The notes: generated from the sequence alone by a model not told the origin. DNA of 64,000 bases from Neorhizobium vignae (GCF_000732195.1 NZ_JNNU01000014.1:1-64000), one strand, 5' to 3'. Numbered from the stretch's first letter, positions 8,939-18,401 are shown. A program made the numbers and translations.

Positions 8939-9584
8939 CGCCGACGCCGGATCGCTCTTCAGTTCCGGAGGTTGGGGAGGTCAGCAGGGCGCTGCTGCCC
9001 CCGCCACGCCTCCCAAGAGGGCTCCAGCGACACCGCGCACACCTGTCAGAGCGCCCGCCTACAGCGCGCCGAACCCCAGTGCGCCTTTGAGTTCCGGCGT
9101 CTGTGAACGGGAAATACAGGCTGCTGCGGCGAAATACGGCGTACCGGAAGGCATCCTCTATTCGGTAGGTCTCACCGAGACCGGCCGCAAGGGAAGCCTC
9201 AGTGCCTATGCCATGAATGTCGAGGGAAAGGCCTATTTCCCCCCCTCGCAGCAGGCGGCGATGACGACCTTTTACGACGCCAAACGACAGGGCAGGAAGC
9301 TCATCGATATCGGCTGCATGCAGATCAATCACCATTTCCACGGTGAAAATTTCTCTTCGCCGGAGGAGATGTTCGAGCCGAAACGCAATGTGGAATACGC
9401 CGCAAAGTTCCTCCGGAACCTGCACGACAAACACGAGACCTGGACGATGGCGGTGGCACGATACCACGCGGGACCGAACAACAATCCCGCTCAGAAGCAA
9501 TATGTCTGCCGGGTGATCAGCAATCTCGTCGCCACAGGCTACGGAGAGTGGACCTCCAACGCTTCCCGGTTCTGCACCAGCTAG
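8868..9584 (+). CDS. Lytic transglycosylase of the flagellar cluster
   Basis: Exported murein lyase that probably opens the peptidoglycan for the flagellar rod. The start at 8868 (GAGG at 8857-8860) gives 238 aa with a signal peptide (WLVPLLVALVLVSSTSDADA), followed by a Pro/Ala-rich linker. The SLT domain starts near residue 85: CEREIQAAAAKYGVPEGILY contains the region before the catalytic Glu, GLTETGRKG carries the likely catalytic Glu, and IGCMQINHHFHG and VARYHAGPNN are typical downstream motifs. The ORF overlaps the end of fliK by 71 bases. Upstream extension to 8724 would only read fliK in another frame. Comparable to SltF-type flagellar lysozymes. Confidence 0.92.
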   Translation: MTRHPTMWLVPLLVALVLVSSTSDADAGSLFSSGGWGGQQGAAAPATPPKRAPATPRTPVRAPAYSAPNPSAPLSSGVCEREIQAAAAKYGVPEGILYSVGLTETGRKGSLSAYAMNVEGKAYFPPSQQAAMTTFYDAKRQGRKLIDIGCMQINHHFHGENFSSPEEMFEPKRNVEYAAKFLRNLHDKHETWTMAVARYHAGPNNNPAQKQYVCRVISNLVATGYGEWTSNASRFCTS

Positions 9585-9864
9585 GCAATCTCTGGTTGAA
9601 TCGCCGAAATAAAGAATCGCAAAATTGCAGTGATTTGCGTTTATGGCAAAAATGGCCATGCAAGTCTTCTTTTACGATGCGTTAATTTTTCCACCGGAAA
9701 TTTGTGTTCGAATTTGGTGCACCCACTACATCTAGTGCAAATCGGGGTGCAGTTATTAATCAACTATTAATTTGTTTGGTTAACTTCACACAGCTTGTGT
9801 CGGATTCCGCCGATTCGTACCCATAGACATATTGAAACACCACAAGTGATTCGGAGGCGGACGA
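9585..9864 (+). promoter_or_regulatory. rem promoter region
   Basis: An AT-rich 280-base gap before rem. It contains three TGCA cores (9718, 9736, 9748), a direct repeat of TATTAAT near 9754 and 9765, and GTTAAC at 9779-9784, the same hexamer that clusters before the second flagellin. In S. meliloti the LuxR-type VisN/VisR pair activates rem; its site here is not proven. The SD before rem is GGAGG at about 9853. Confidence 0.5.
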
Positions 9865-10536
9865 ATGATCGTAGTGGTTGATGAGCGTGAGCTCGTGAAA
9901 GACGGTTACACATCTCTTTTTGGACGTGAAGGAATTCCTTCCCAGGGGTTCGATCCAAAAGAATTCGGCGAATGGGTGAGTACGGCGGCTGACTCGGATA
10001 TTGCCGCGGTCGAAGCCTTCCTGATCGGCCAGGGCGAGCGTACGCTCGAACTGCCGCGGGCCATCCGGGACCGGTCCATGGCACCGGTGATCGCAGTCAG
10101 CGATCAGCCATCCCTGGAGGCGACCCTCGCCTTCTTCGACAGCGGCGTGGACGACGTGGTGCGCAAGCCCATCCATCCCCGCGAGATCCTGGCGCGTGCC
10201 GCTGCGATCCGTCGCCGGCTGAAGGCGATCTCGAACTTCACCGACATCGGTTCGATCCGGGTATTCTCCGACGGTCGCGACCCGGAAATCGACGGCGACG
10301 TCTTCGCGTTGCCGCGCCGCGAGCGCCGCATCCTCGAATACCTGGTCTCCAATCGCGGTCGTCGCGTTTCCAAGACCCAGATCTTCAACGCGATCTACGG
10401 CATCTTCGACGAGGAAGTCGAAGAGAACGTCGTCGAAAGCCACATCAGCAAGCTGCGCAAGAAGTTGCGCAAGAAGCTCGGCTTCGATCCGGTCGATTCC
10501 AAGCGTTTCCTTGGTTATTGCATCGACTGGAACTGA
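9865..10536 (+). CDS. rem: Motility activator Rem (OmpR family)
   Basis: Transcription activator of flagellar, motor and chemotaxis genes in exponential growth, under VisNR in S. meliloti. It has 223 aa: a receiver-like domain (residues 1-115, starting MIVVVDERELVKDG) and a winged-helix DNA-binding domain (about 130-223; LPRRERRILEYLVSNRGRRV, then EENVVESHISKLRKKLRKKL). The position where the phosphoacceptor Asp should sit, at the end of strand beta-3, holds Glu50 (IAAVEAFL), while the conserved Lys of the KP pair remains (VRKPIHP). It therefore probably works without phosphorylation. It is the only transcription regulator of the motility block in this window. Confidence 0.95.
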   Translation: MIVVVDERELVKDGYTSLFGREGIPSQGFDPKEFGEWVSTAADSDIAAVEAFLIGQGERTLELPRAIRDRSMAPVIAVSDQPSLEATLAFFDSGVDDVVRKPIHPREILARAAAIRRRLKAISNFTDIGSIRVFSDGRDPEIDGDVFALPRRERRILEYLVSNRGRRVSKTQIFNAIYGIFDEEVEENVVESHISKLRKKLRKKLGFDPVDSKRFLGYCIDWN

Positions 10537-10547
10537 TTTTTTTCAGA

Positions 10548-10604
10548 GGGCCTTGCCGCATATTTTCGGCGGGGAACGTAAGCAGACAGCTTCACGCAAG
10601 GCCC
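10548..10604 (+). promoter_or_regulatory. Inverted repeat in flgE leader
   Basis: GGGCCTTGC at 10548-10556 and GCAAGGCCC at 10596-10604 are perfect 9-base complements separated by 39 bases that can themselves pair weakly. The T run lies before the stem, so this is not a simple terminator of rem. A leader structure or an operator is possible. Confidence 0.4.
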
Positions 10605-10643
10605 ACCACTTACTCTCTCCATCAGACAAAACGGAGATTTCCT

Positions 10644-11945
10644 ATGAGTATTTTCGGCACGATGAAAACGGCCGTCTCGGGCATGAACGCTCAGGCAAAC
10701 CGTCTCGGCACCGTTGGCGATAACATCGCGAATTCGAGCACCGTCGGTTACAAGCGTTCTTCCACGGCGTTCTCCACGCTGGTTCTGCCCTCGACTCAAG
10801 GGTCGTATTCTTCCGGCGGTGTCGAAACCAACGTCCGCTACAGCATCGCGGAACAGGGTGGCATTCAGTACACCACGTCGTCGACGGACCTTGCCATCCA
10901 GGGCGAAGGCTTCTTCATCGTCAGCGATCCGAACGGTACTCCTTACCTGACCCGCGCCGGTGCCTTCGTGAAGGACGCGACGGGCTTCCTCAAGAACACC
11001 GCTGGTTTCAACCTGATGGGTTATCCCTACGGCACGAACCCCCCGGCTGCCGTCGTCAACGGTTTCAACGGCCTCGAGGAAATCAACATCAACGACTTCG
11101 GCATGGTGTCCTCGCCGTCGACCGCAGGCAGCTTCCCGGCCAACCTGGACAAGGGAGCGGCTATCGTTCCGCTTGCTAACCGTCCGGGTGCTAACGCGGC
11201 AACTGCTGTCATCACCAACAAGAGCTCGTTGACCGCTTACGACCACGCCGGTGCCAAGGTGCTCTATGATTTCTACTACACCAAGACGGGCGCCGGTCCC
11301 GATACCTGGGAAGTCTCGGTTTATCGCCAGGATCAATCTACCAACGGTGGTTTCCCTTATACTGCAACGGCGCCCAAGGTCCTTGTGCAGCAGACGGTGA
11401 CCCTGGAATTCGACCCGAACACCAACAAGCTAAAGACGACGGCTCCGGCCTCTCCGAACTCGATCACCTTCGTCGATCCGAACGACGGCGCCACCCCTGC
11501 ACAGTCGATCAAGATCGACCTCTCGGATATGACGCAGTTCGCAGCGGCCTTCACCCCTGGCAAGGGCATCATCGACGGCAACGCGCCGAGCCCGATCACC
11601 GACGTCGAAATCGGTGGCGACGGCCTGGTCACGGCGGTCTATCAGGATGGCGGTCGCCGCCCGATCTATCAGGTTGCGCTCGCAACGGTTCCAAGCATCG
11701 ACAAGCTGCTTCCGCAGAACGGCAACGCCTACCTGCCGACCAACGACTCGGGCGTCGTCACCATCGGCTTCCCGCAAGCTGGCGCCTTCGGCCAGATCTA
11801 CTCCGGCGCGCTTGAAAGCTCCAACGTCGATATCGCCAGCGAACTGACGGAAATGATCGAATCGCAGCGTGTCTATACCGCGAACTCGAAGGTCTTCCAG
11901 ACCGGTTCCGACCTGATGGACGTCCTGATCAATCTGAAGAGATAA
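10644..11945 (+). CDS. flgE: Flagellar hook protein FlgE
   Basis: Builds the curved hook joining basal body and filament. The start at 10644 (SD GGAG at 10633-10636) gives 433 aa. The Flg_bb_rod motif is at the N-terminus (FGTMKTAVSGMNAQANRLGT, then GDNIANSSTVGYKRS). Middle D1/D2 domains follow, and the C-terminal helix reads GALESSNVDIASELTEMI, then QRVYTANSKVFQTG. The 107-base leader after rem contains a long inverted repeat (10548-10604). It heads the hook/filament-junction operon flgE-flgK-flgL. Confidence 0.96.
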   Translation: MSIFGTMKTAVSGMNAQANRLGTVGDNIANSSTVGYKRSSTAFSTLVLPSTQGSYSSGGVETNVRYSIAEQGGIQYTTSSTDLAIQGEGFFIVSDPNGTPYLTRAGAFVKDATGFLKNTAGFNLMGYPYGTNPPAAVVNGFNGLEEININDFGMVSSPSTAGSFPANLDKGAAIVPLANRPGANAATAVITNKSSLTAYDHAGAKVLYDFYYTKTGAGPDTWEVSVYRQDQSTNGGFPYTATAPKVLVQQTVTLEFDPNTNKLKTTAPASPNSITFVDPNDGATPAQSIKIDLSDMTQFAAAFTPGKGIIDGNAPSPITDVEIGGDGLVTAVYQDGGRRPIYQVALATVPSIDKLLPQNGNAYLPTNDSGVVTIGFPQAGAFGQIYSGALESSNVDIASELTEMIESQRVYTANSKVFQTGSDLMDVLINLKR

Positions 11946-11990
11946 TCGGACCGACGATCGAGAGAATAAGTCTCAAGAGGTTAGTAAAAA

Positions 11991-13460
11991 ATGTCGCTCG
12001 CATCAGCATTGTCTACGGCACAGTCGATCTTCACCAACTCCGGCACGCAGTCGGCTGTATCGGCGAAGAACATCGCTAATGCACAGAACCCCGATTACAC
12101 CCGCCGATCCGCAATGGTCGTGACCGGCGGCAACGGGGCCATTATCGGCGACATTACACGCTCCTACAGCGAGCCGCTGCTGCGCCAGACGATCGCAAGC
12201 TCGTCGATCGCCAGCGGCCAGCGGACGGTGCTGGACGGCCTGCAGGAAATCAAGAACCTGATGGGGGGGAACGACAACGAGCTCTCCCCTGCCAAACTGA
12301 TTGCCGCCTTCCGCAACAATCTCGATGCTTTCGCCGGAAAGGCAAACGATACCGGCATCGGCATCGCCTTCATCTCAAGCGCCCGGGACGTTGCGGCCGG
12401 CCTGAACATCGCATCCGACAAGCTTCAGCAGATCCGCAAGGATGCGGACGATCAGATCAAGCAGAACGTCACCGATCTGAATGCGCTGCTTGCAAAGTTC
12501 GAGACTGTCAACAACCAGGTCAAGAACGCGGTCTCCAGCGGCACGGATCCGAACGACTCTCTCGATGAGCGCGACGGCCTCGTCAAGAAGATCTCCGAAA
12601 TCGTCGGGGTCACGTCCTATACCCGCGGCGGCAACGACATGGTGCTCTACACCACGGACGGCACGACGCTGTTCGAGGCGGTACCGCGCAAGGTGACATT
12701 CCAGCATACCGCAGCCTTCGACGCATCGACGACCGGCAACGGCGTCTATATCGACGGCGTGGCGCTCAAGGCCGGGGATTCAGGCAACACGACCGCCAAG
12801 GGCTCGCTCCAGGCGCATATGCAGATCCGCGACAAGATCGCACCGACCTTCCAGAGCCAGCTCGACGAAATCGCCCGAGGTCTGATCACCTCGTTTGCGG
12901 AAACCGGACCGACCGGCGCACTGGTCCCGATGACCGGCCTCTTTACATACAAGGATGCCGCCGGCGTGCAGCAGACGGCCATTCCCGCCGCCGGCACGAT
13001 CGTTCCGGGCCTCGCCTCCAAGATCTTCGTCAATCCGGTGGTCGTCCCTCCGGCAGGCACGCCCGACAAGGTGCGCGACGGTGGCATCAACGGCATTGCC
13101 TACGTCGTCAACACGGGCGGCAGCAGCTACGGGGACCTCCTCGACAAGTATAACCAAAACCTGACCGGCCCGATGGCTTTCGACACGGACACGGAAATCG
13201 CCGATGCGCCGGACGTCCTCTCTTTTGCCGCGGACTCCATGGGCTGGCTCGAGCAGCTTCGCAGCACGGCGACCGCCGCAGACGAGACGAAGACGGCCAT
13301 GCTGTCGCGCAGCCTTGAAGCGTTTTCCAGCAACACGGGCGTCAGCCTCGACGAGGAGCTTTCCCTGCTTCTCGATATCGAGCAGTCCTACAAGGCCGGC
13401 GCCAAGCTCATGTCGACGGTCGATGATATGATGAAGGCCCTTTTGGATATTGCGAGCTGA
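11991..13460 (+). CDS. flgK: Hook-filament junction protein FlgK (HAP1)
   Basis: First of the two junction proteins that cap the hook before filament growth. The 489-residue product starts with a rod-type N-terminus (SALSTAQSIFTNSGTQSAVS, then NIANAQNPDYTRRSAMV) and ends with the matching C-terminal helix (SNTGVSLDEELSLLLDIEQS, then KAGAKLMSTVDDMMKALL). SD AAGAGG lies at about 11975. It is 45 bases behind flgE and 2 bases before flgL, so one operon. The length is a little below the enteric protein (about 547), as is common in alphaproteobacteria. Confidence 0.95.
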   Translation: MSLASALSTAQSIFTNSGTQSAVSAKNIANAQNPDYTRRSAMVVTGGNGAIIGDITRSYSEPLLRQTIASSSIASGQRTVLDGLQEIKNLMGGNDNELSPAKLIAAFRNNLDAFAGKANDTGIGIAFISSARDVAAGLNIASDKLQQIRKDADDQIKQNVTDLNALLAKFETVNNQVKNAVSSGTDPNDSLDERDGLVKKISEIVGVTSYTRGGNDMVLYTTDGTTLFEAVPRKVTFQHTAAFDASTTGNGVYIDGVALKAGDSGNTTAKGSLQAHMQIRDKIAPTFQSQLDEIARGLITSFAETGPTGALVPMTGLFTYKDAAGVQQTAIPAAGTIVPGLASKIFVNPVVVPPAGTPDKVRDGGINGIAYVVNTGGSSYGDLLDKYNQNLTGPMAFDTDTEIADAPDVLSFAADSMGWLEQLRSTATAADETKTAMLSRSLEAFSSNTGVSLDEELSLLLDIEQSYKAGAKLMSTVDDMMKALLDIAS

Positions 13461-13462
13461 TC

Positions 13463-14566
13463 ATGAAGACCTCTTTCATTTCCACATTGTCGATCCAGAC
13501 CACGATGCGAAATTCCATCTCGAACGTTCAGCGCGAGATGGTGAAGGCGAACCAGGAGGCCGTGAGCCAGAAGCACGCCGATCTCGGCGTCACGCTCGGC
13601 GCCAATACCTCGCGCGCTATCGATCTCTCCCGCGACATCACCCGCACCGACTCGCTGCTGACCACGGCGGCGCTCGCGACTCAGCGTCTCGAAACAGCCG
13701 AACTTGCGCTCAAGAGCATGAACGAGCAGGGTTTAAAGATTCAGAGCGCGATCCTGACGCTGGGAAGCTCGGCCGACGAAACGAGCCTGGCGACGGCGCG
13801 CATGGCCATGTCCGACGCGCTGGACGCGTTCACCAACTTCGCCAACACTGCCGTTCAGGGCGAATATATCTTCTCCGGCATCAATTCCGACGTGAAGCCG
13901 CTCGATGATTATTTCGCGCCGGGATCGCCGGCCAAGGCCGCGGTCGCCGCCGAACTTACCCAATACCTGTCGGACAATGCCATTCCGAGCAAGGAGCAGA
14001 TGACGCAGGCCCAGATGAACGGCTTCCTGGACAAGCTGGAAAGCAAGTTCAACGGTTCCTCTCCGCTGACGAACCCGCCGCATCCCGTGGGGGTCGTCGG
14101 CCAGGACTTCTGGAAGACCTTTTTCTCGGATGCCAGCGACGAGAACATGAAGAGCCGCATCAGCCCGACGGAAGTGGTCGAAAGCTCGACCAATGCCAAC
14201 AGCCAGGGCATGCGGAACTTCGCTTTCGCATCGATCATCTCGATGGAATACCTGCAGACCGGGATGGACAAGGATGCCCGCGCAGCCGTGGCCACGCGTA
14301 CCACCAGCGTCATCAACAAGGCGATGAACAGCGAGGGCAGCATCAACCAGCAGCGGACGTCGGTCGGTATCTATACCGAACGCGTCTCCAAGGCTGAGGA
14401 AAGGTTGCGGGCGCAGAAAGACATTCTGACGACCAGCCTCGGAAGCATGGAGAACGTCGATCCGGCAGAGGCGGCAACCCGTCTCAACACGATGAAGACG
14501 CTTCTCGAAACTGCATATACAGTAACGGCAAAGATACAGCAGCTGAGCCTGGCCAACTTCCTTTGA
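13463..14566 (+). CDS. flgL: Hook-filament junction protein FlgL (HAP3)
   Basis: Second junction protein, with flagellin-like ends. In the 367 aa, the N-terminus (SFISTLSIQTTMRNSISNVQ) and the C-terminal helix (ATRLNTMKTLLETAYTVTAK, then QQLSLANFL) resemble flagellin D0/D1. The middle contains FTNFANTAVQGEYIFSGINS, the typical FlgL segment. It starts 2 bases after flgK. Confidence 0.94.
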   Translation: MKTSFISTLSIQTTMRNSISNVQREMVKANQEAVSQKHADLGVTLGANTSRAIDLSRDITRTDSLLTTAALATQRLETAELALKSMNEQGLKIQSAILTLGSSADETSLATARMAMSDALDAFTNFANTAVQGEYIFSGINSDVKPLDDYFAPGSPAKAAVAAELTQYLSDNAIPSKEQMTQAQMNGFLDKLESKFNGSSPLTNPPHPVGVVGQDFWKTFFSDASDENMKSRISPTEVVESSTNANSQGMRNFAFASIISMEYLQTGMDKDARAAVATRTTSVINKAMNSEGSINQQRTSVGIYTERVSKAEERLRAQKDILTTSLGSMENVDPAEAATRLNTMKTLLETAYTVTAKIQQLSLANFL

Positions 14567-14601
14567 TGAATAAAGGAAGGCTCGTGACGAAGGATACATG
14601 A

Positions 14602-14949
14602 ATGTACCAATTTTCATATGCCGAGATCATGGAGGACGGCGTTGCCAACGCCAAGGATCGCGAACGGCAGGCCCTGGATCGTTCTATCGATCTTCTGATC
14701 GCGGCTCGCGACGAGAAGAACTATACGCGCACCACGGTTGAGGCTTTGTTCTACACCCGGCGTGTCTGGATCCGCTTTGTCGAGGATCTGAAGCATCCGG
14801 ATAACGAATTGGCCAATGAACTTCGTGCGGATCTGATCTCGATCGCAATCTGGATACTGAAGGAATGCGAAAAGATCAGAAACCGCGAATCGACCAATTT
14901 CCAGGGCATTATCGATGTGACCACCATCATCAGGGATGGACTTAAATGA
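14602..14949 (+). CDS. flaF: Flagellar biosynthesis regulator FlaF
   Basis: Small alphaproteobacterial protein required for flagellin secretion or synthesis; in Caulobacter FlaF and FlbT act oppositely on flagellin mRNA. The 115 aa are mostly helical (MYQFSYAEIMEDGVANAKDR; then ALFYTRRVWIRFVEDL), as usual for the family. The last codons overlap the flbT start (ATGA at 14946), the typical flaF-flbT pairing. Confidence 0.94.
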   Translation: MYQFSYAEIMEDGVANAKDRERQALDRSIDLLIAARDEKNYTRTTVEALFYTRRVWIRFVEDLKHPDNELANELRADLISIAIWILKECEKIRNRESTNFQGIIDVTTIIRDGLK

Positions 14950-15395
14950 AAAGTACGCTTCGCATCTCTTTGAAATCCGGCGAGCGGATATTTATCAACG
15001 GCGCGGTTCTGCGCGTTGATCGCAAGGTCGCGCTGGAATTTCTCAATGACGTCACGTTCCTTCTGGAGAACCATGTTCTTCAGCCGGAAGATGCGACGAC
15101 GCCGCTTCGGCAGCTCTACTTTATCGCCCAGATGATGCTCATCAACCCGGATGGCAAGGAACAGTCGACGACATTGTTCCGCAAGTCGGTGGCAATGCTG
15201 CTGACCTGCTTTACCGACGATGAGATGCTGGCTGAACTCAAGCGCATCGACGGCATGGTTGCATCCGGCCGGGCCTTCGACGCTCTGAAGGCAATCCGTG
15301 CGCTCTACCCCATCGAAGACCGTATCCTCAACAATAGGGAACTCGCGCCGGCAACTGTCGAGCGGATTCGCAAGGAGATCGCACCGTGGCGGTAG
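14946..15395 (+). CDS. flbT: Flagellin post-transcriptional regulator FlbT
   Basis: RNA-binding regulator that acts on the leader of flagellin mRNA in Caulobacter and Brucella. The 149-residue product opens with a beta-rich segment (LRISLKSGERIFINGAVLRV) and continues helical (VTFLLENHVLQPEDATTPLR, then LYFIAQMMLINP). It is coupled to flaF in front and overlaps flgD by 10 bases behind. Whether it represses or promotes flagellin translation in this organism is unknown. Confidence 0.94.
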   Translation: MKSTLRISLKSGERIFINGAVLRVDRKVALEFLNDVTFLLENHVLQPEDATTPLRQLYFIAQMMLINPDGKEQSTTLFRKSVAMLLTCFTDDEMLAELKRIDGMVASGRAFDALKAIRALYPIEDRILNNRELAPATVERIRKEIAPWR

Positions 15396-15862
15396 ACTCG
15401 ATCAACACCAACAACCCTTATGCACTGGGCAACGGCAAGGCAGCGTCGTCCGACGCTTCGGCCGCAGGTCTGAACTACGACAACTTCCTGCAGCTCCTCA
15501 TCGCCCAGATGAAGTATCAGGATCCGACCGACCCGATGGATGCGAGCGAGCAGATTGCCCAGCTCGCCACCTTCTCGCAGGTCGAGCAGTCCGTGAAGAT
15601 GAACTCAAACCTGCAGTCGCTCATCCAGGCGAACTCGTTCTCGCAGGCAGCCGATATGATCGGCAAGTACATCACCAGCGCCGACGACAAGACCACCGGT
15701 ATGATCAAACAGGTGGAAATCTACTCCGACGGTCTGGTGGCGATCACCGAGAAGGGTGATAAGGTTCTCATACAGCCGGGAATCATTCTCTCGAATCAAC
15801 CTCCGGCGACGACCCCTCCACCGACCACTGCCGACACCGGTGACCAAGACGACGCGGCATGA
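15386..15862 (+). CDS. flgD: Hook assembly scaffold FlgD
   Basis: Cap under which hook subunits polymerise. Start codon GTG at 15386, inside the end of flbT, with SD AAGGAG at about 15372-15377. The 158 aa contain the conserved core NYDNFLQLLIAQMKYQDPTD and SEQIAQLATFSQVEQSVKMN. The protein ends soon after the FlgD N-domain with a Pro/Thr-rich tail, so the Tudor-like/FnIII part of enteric FlgD (about 230 aa) is missing, as in other rhizobia. Confidence 0.94.
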   Translation: MAVDSINTNNPYALGNGKAASSDASAAGLNYDNFLQLLIAQMKYQDPTDPMDASEQIAQLATFSQVEQSVKMNSNLQSLIQANSFSQAADMIGKYITSADDKTTGMIKQVEIYSDGLVAITEKGDKVLIQPGIILSNQPPATTPPPTTADTGDQDDAA

Positions 15863-15895
15863 CGCCGAAACATTAAAGCAGACGGAGCCGGCGCA

Positions 15896-16162
15896 ATGAA
15901 TGAAGCCGATGCCCTTGATATCATGCAGGCGGCGATCTGGACGATCCTGATCGCCTCCGGTCCCGCGGTCCTTGTGGCGATGGTCGTGGGCGTCCTGATC
16001 GCATTTCTCCAGGCTCTGACGCAGATCCAGGAGATGACGTTGACTTTCGTGCCGAAAATCGTCGCCATCATGATCACGATCGGCATTACCGCGCCGTTTA
16101 TCGGCGGCCAGATCAATCTTTTTGCCAATCTGGTATTCTCGCGGGTGCAATCGGGGTTCTGA
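15896..16162 (+). CDS. fliQ: Flagellar export gate protein FliQ
   Basis: Inner-membrane component of the FliPQR export gate. It is 88 aa, the normal size, with two membrane hairpin helices (TILIASGPAVLVAMVVGVLI and VPKIVAIMITIGITAPFIGG) joined by the conserved AFLQALTQIQEMTL loop. It lies 33 bases after flgD; flhA follows after 123 bases. Confidence 0.95.
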   Translation: MNEADALDIMQAAIWTILIASGPAVLVAMVVGVLIAFLQALTQIQEMTLTFVPKIVAIMITIGITAPFIGGQINLFANLVFSRVQSGF

Positions 16163-16285
16163 CCCGGTTGTCGCCCGCCCATCCTTTTTCATCTACCCCA
16201 CCTTCGCGCAAGCTTCGCCCTTTAGGCAGGACATGAACTGGTAGGAGTACTTCCTGCCGCCATCTCATGAAGAGACGGGAAAGTC

Positions 16286-18373
16286 ATGGCGCAACCACCT
16301 TCACTATCCATTCCGAAAGTAGCCCCGAACGGTCGCGATCTCGGATTTGCGGGCGGCATCGTCGCCATCCTCTGTATCCTCTTCCTGCCGATCCCGCCGT
16401 TCCTGATCGACCTTGGCCTTGCCTTCTCGATCGCGTTCTCGGTTCTGATCCTGATGGTGGCGCTGTGGATCCAGCGGCCGCTGGACTTCTCGTCCTTCCC
16501 GACCATCCTGCTCATCGCCACCATGGTGCGATTGTCGCTCAACATCGCAACGACGCGCGTGATCCTGTCGCACGGCCACGAGGGTCATGGCGCGGCCGGT
16601 AACGTGATTCAGGGCTTCTCCGGCCTCGTCATGTCCGGCGACTTCGTGATCGGCGTGATCGTCTTCATGATCCTCGTCACGGTGAACTTCATCGTCATCA
16701 CCAAGGGTGCCACCCGTATCGCGGAAGTCGGCGCCCGCTTCACCCTCGACGCCATCCCCGGCAAGCAGATGTCGATCGACGCGGACCTTTCGGCCGGCAT
16801 CATCGACGAGAAGGAAGCCCAGCGACGCCGCTCCGAGCTGGAAGAGGAAAGCTCCTTCTTCGGGGCCATGGACGGTGCGTCCAAATTCGTTCGCGGCGAT
16901 GCGATCGCCGGCCTCATCATCACCGCCATCAACATCTTCGGCGGCATCATCATCGGCTATTTCCGCCATGACATGCAGATCGGCGAAGCCGCCGATGTCT
17001 TCGTCAAGCTGTCGGTCGGTGACGGTATCGTCACGCAGATCCCGGCCCTCATCGTTTCGCTTGCCGCCGGTCTGCTGGTCACCCGCGGGGGTACGGCCGG
17101 CTCCACCGACAAGGCCGTCGTCGATCAGCTGAGCGGTTATCCGCGCGCCCTTTCGATGTCCGCCGGTCTGATGGCGCTTCTGGCGATCATCCCCGGACTG
17201 CCCTTCCTGCCCTTCATGGCACTCGGCGGCCTGATGGGTTTCGGCGCCTGGCTTGTTCCGCGCCGTATCGAGGCTGAGAACAAGGCTCGTCGCGAAGACG
17301 AGGAGCAGAAGGTCGTCCAGACCAAGGAGATGGAGAAGGACTCCGTCAAGTCGGTTCTCAAGACGTCCGAAATCGAGCTCGCTCTCGGCAAGCAGGTCTC
17401 CACCCGACTGCTCGGCGCCCACCAGGAACTCGCCTTCCGCGTCGGCAAGATGCGCAAGAAGTTCGCGACGCAATACGGTTTCGTGGTGCCGGAAATCAAG
17501 GTTACCGACGACATCTCGATCCAGGAAAAGTCCTACCAGATCCGGATCCACGGCACGACGATCGCGTCGAACGCCCTGCGGGTCGGCGACGTCCTCGTGG
17601 TCACCGGATCCGGCCGCAAGCCGAGCATCCCGGGCGACGAGATTCGCGAACCCGCATTCGGCATGCCGGCGGTGTCGATCCTCGAAACCTTCGCCGAAGA
17701 CTTGAAGCGTGAAGGCTTCCACCCGATCGACAACGTCTCGGTCGTGCTGACCCACTTGTCGGAAGTCATCCGCAACAACCTGCCGCAGCTTCTCTCCTAC
17801 AAGGATGTGAAGATCCTGATCGAGCGTCTCGATCCGGAATACAAGAAGCTCGCAGACGAGATCTGCTCGTCGCACATGTCCTATTCGGGACTGCAGGCGG
17901 TGCTGAAGCTTCTGCTTGCCGAGCGCGTTTCGATCCGCAACCTGCATCTCATCCTGGAAGCGGTGGCCGAGCTTGCGCCGCATGTGCGCAAGACGGAGCA
18001 GATCGTCGAGCACGTGCGCGTCCGCATGTCGCAGCAGCTCTGCGGCGACCTCGCCGACAACGGAGTGCTGCGCGTACTCCGTCTCGGCAACAAATGGGAC
18101 ATGCTGTTCCATCAGGCGCTCAAGCGCGACGGCAAGGGCGAGGTTGTGGAATTCGACATCGACCCGCGCACGCTTGAAGAGTTCAGCGAACAGGCGACGA
18201 AAGTCATCCGCGAATTCATGGATCGCGGCCTGCCCTTCGTGCTCGTCACCTCGCCGGAAACGCGTTCCTACGTCCGCATGATCATCGAGCGGCTGTTCGC
18301 GACCCTGCCGGTTCTTTCCCATGTGGAACTCGCCAAGGGCCTCGAAATCAAGATACTGGGCGCCATTTCGTGA
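16286..18373 (+). CDS. flhA: Flagellar export protein FlhA
   Basis: Large export-gate subunit whose cytoplasmic ring docks chaperone-substrate complexes. It has 695 aa. The N-terminal half has about eight membrane helices and the FHIPEP-family signature region (TRIAEVGARFTLDAIPGKQM, DADLSAGIIDEKEAQRRR). The C-terminal cytoplasmic domain starts near residue 345 and contains LSEVIRNNLPQLLSYKDVKI. Length and motif order are normal. A 28-base gap leads to fliR, which starts just after the flhA stop. Confidence 0.96.
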   Translation: MAQPPSLSIPKVAPNGRDLGFAGGIVAILCILFLPIPPFLIDLGLAFSIAFSVLILMVALWIQRPLDFSSFPTILLIATMVRLSLNIATTRVILSHGHEGHGAAGNVIQGFSGLVMSGDFVIGVIVFMILVTVNFIVITKGATRIAEVGARFTLDAIPGKQMSIDADLSAGIIDEKEAQRRRSELEEESSFFGAMDGASKFVRGDAIAGLIITAINIFGGIIIGYFRHDMQIGEAADVFVKLSVGDGIVTQIPALIVSLAAGLLVTRGGTAGSTDKAVVDQLSGYPRALSMSAGLMALLAIIPGLPFLPFMALGGLMGFGAWLVPRRIEAENKARREDEEQKVVQTKEMEKDSVKSVLKTSEIELALGKQVSTRLLGAHQELAFRVGKMRKKFATQYGFVVPEIKVTDDISIQEKSYQIRIHGTTIASNALRVGDVLVVTGSGRKPSIPGDEIREPAFGMPAVSILETFAEDLKREGFHPIDNVSVVLTHLSEVIRNNLPQLLSYKDVKILIERLDPEYKKLADEICSSHMSYSGLQAVLKLLLAERVSIRNLHLILEAVAELAPHVRKTEQIVEHVRVRMSQQLCGDLADNGVLRVLRLGNKWDMLFHQALKRDGKGEVVEFDIDPRTLEEFSEQATKVIREFMDRGLPFVLVTSPETRSYVRMIIERLFATLPVLSHVELAKGLEIKILGAIS

Positions 18374-18401
18374 TAGACTGTCCGCAAAGGACGATTCTCG
18401 C

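Noticed and set aside
10537..10560. T run just after rem as a terminator
   Set aside because: The T run comes before, not after, the stem, so it cannot act as a normal intrinsic terminator.
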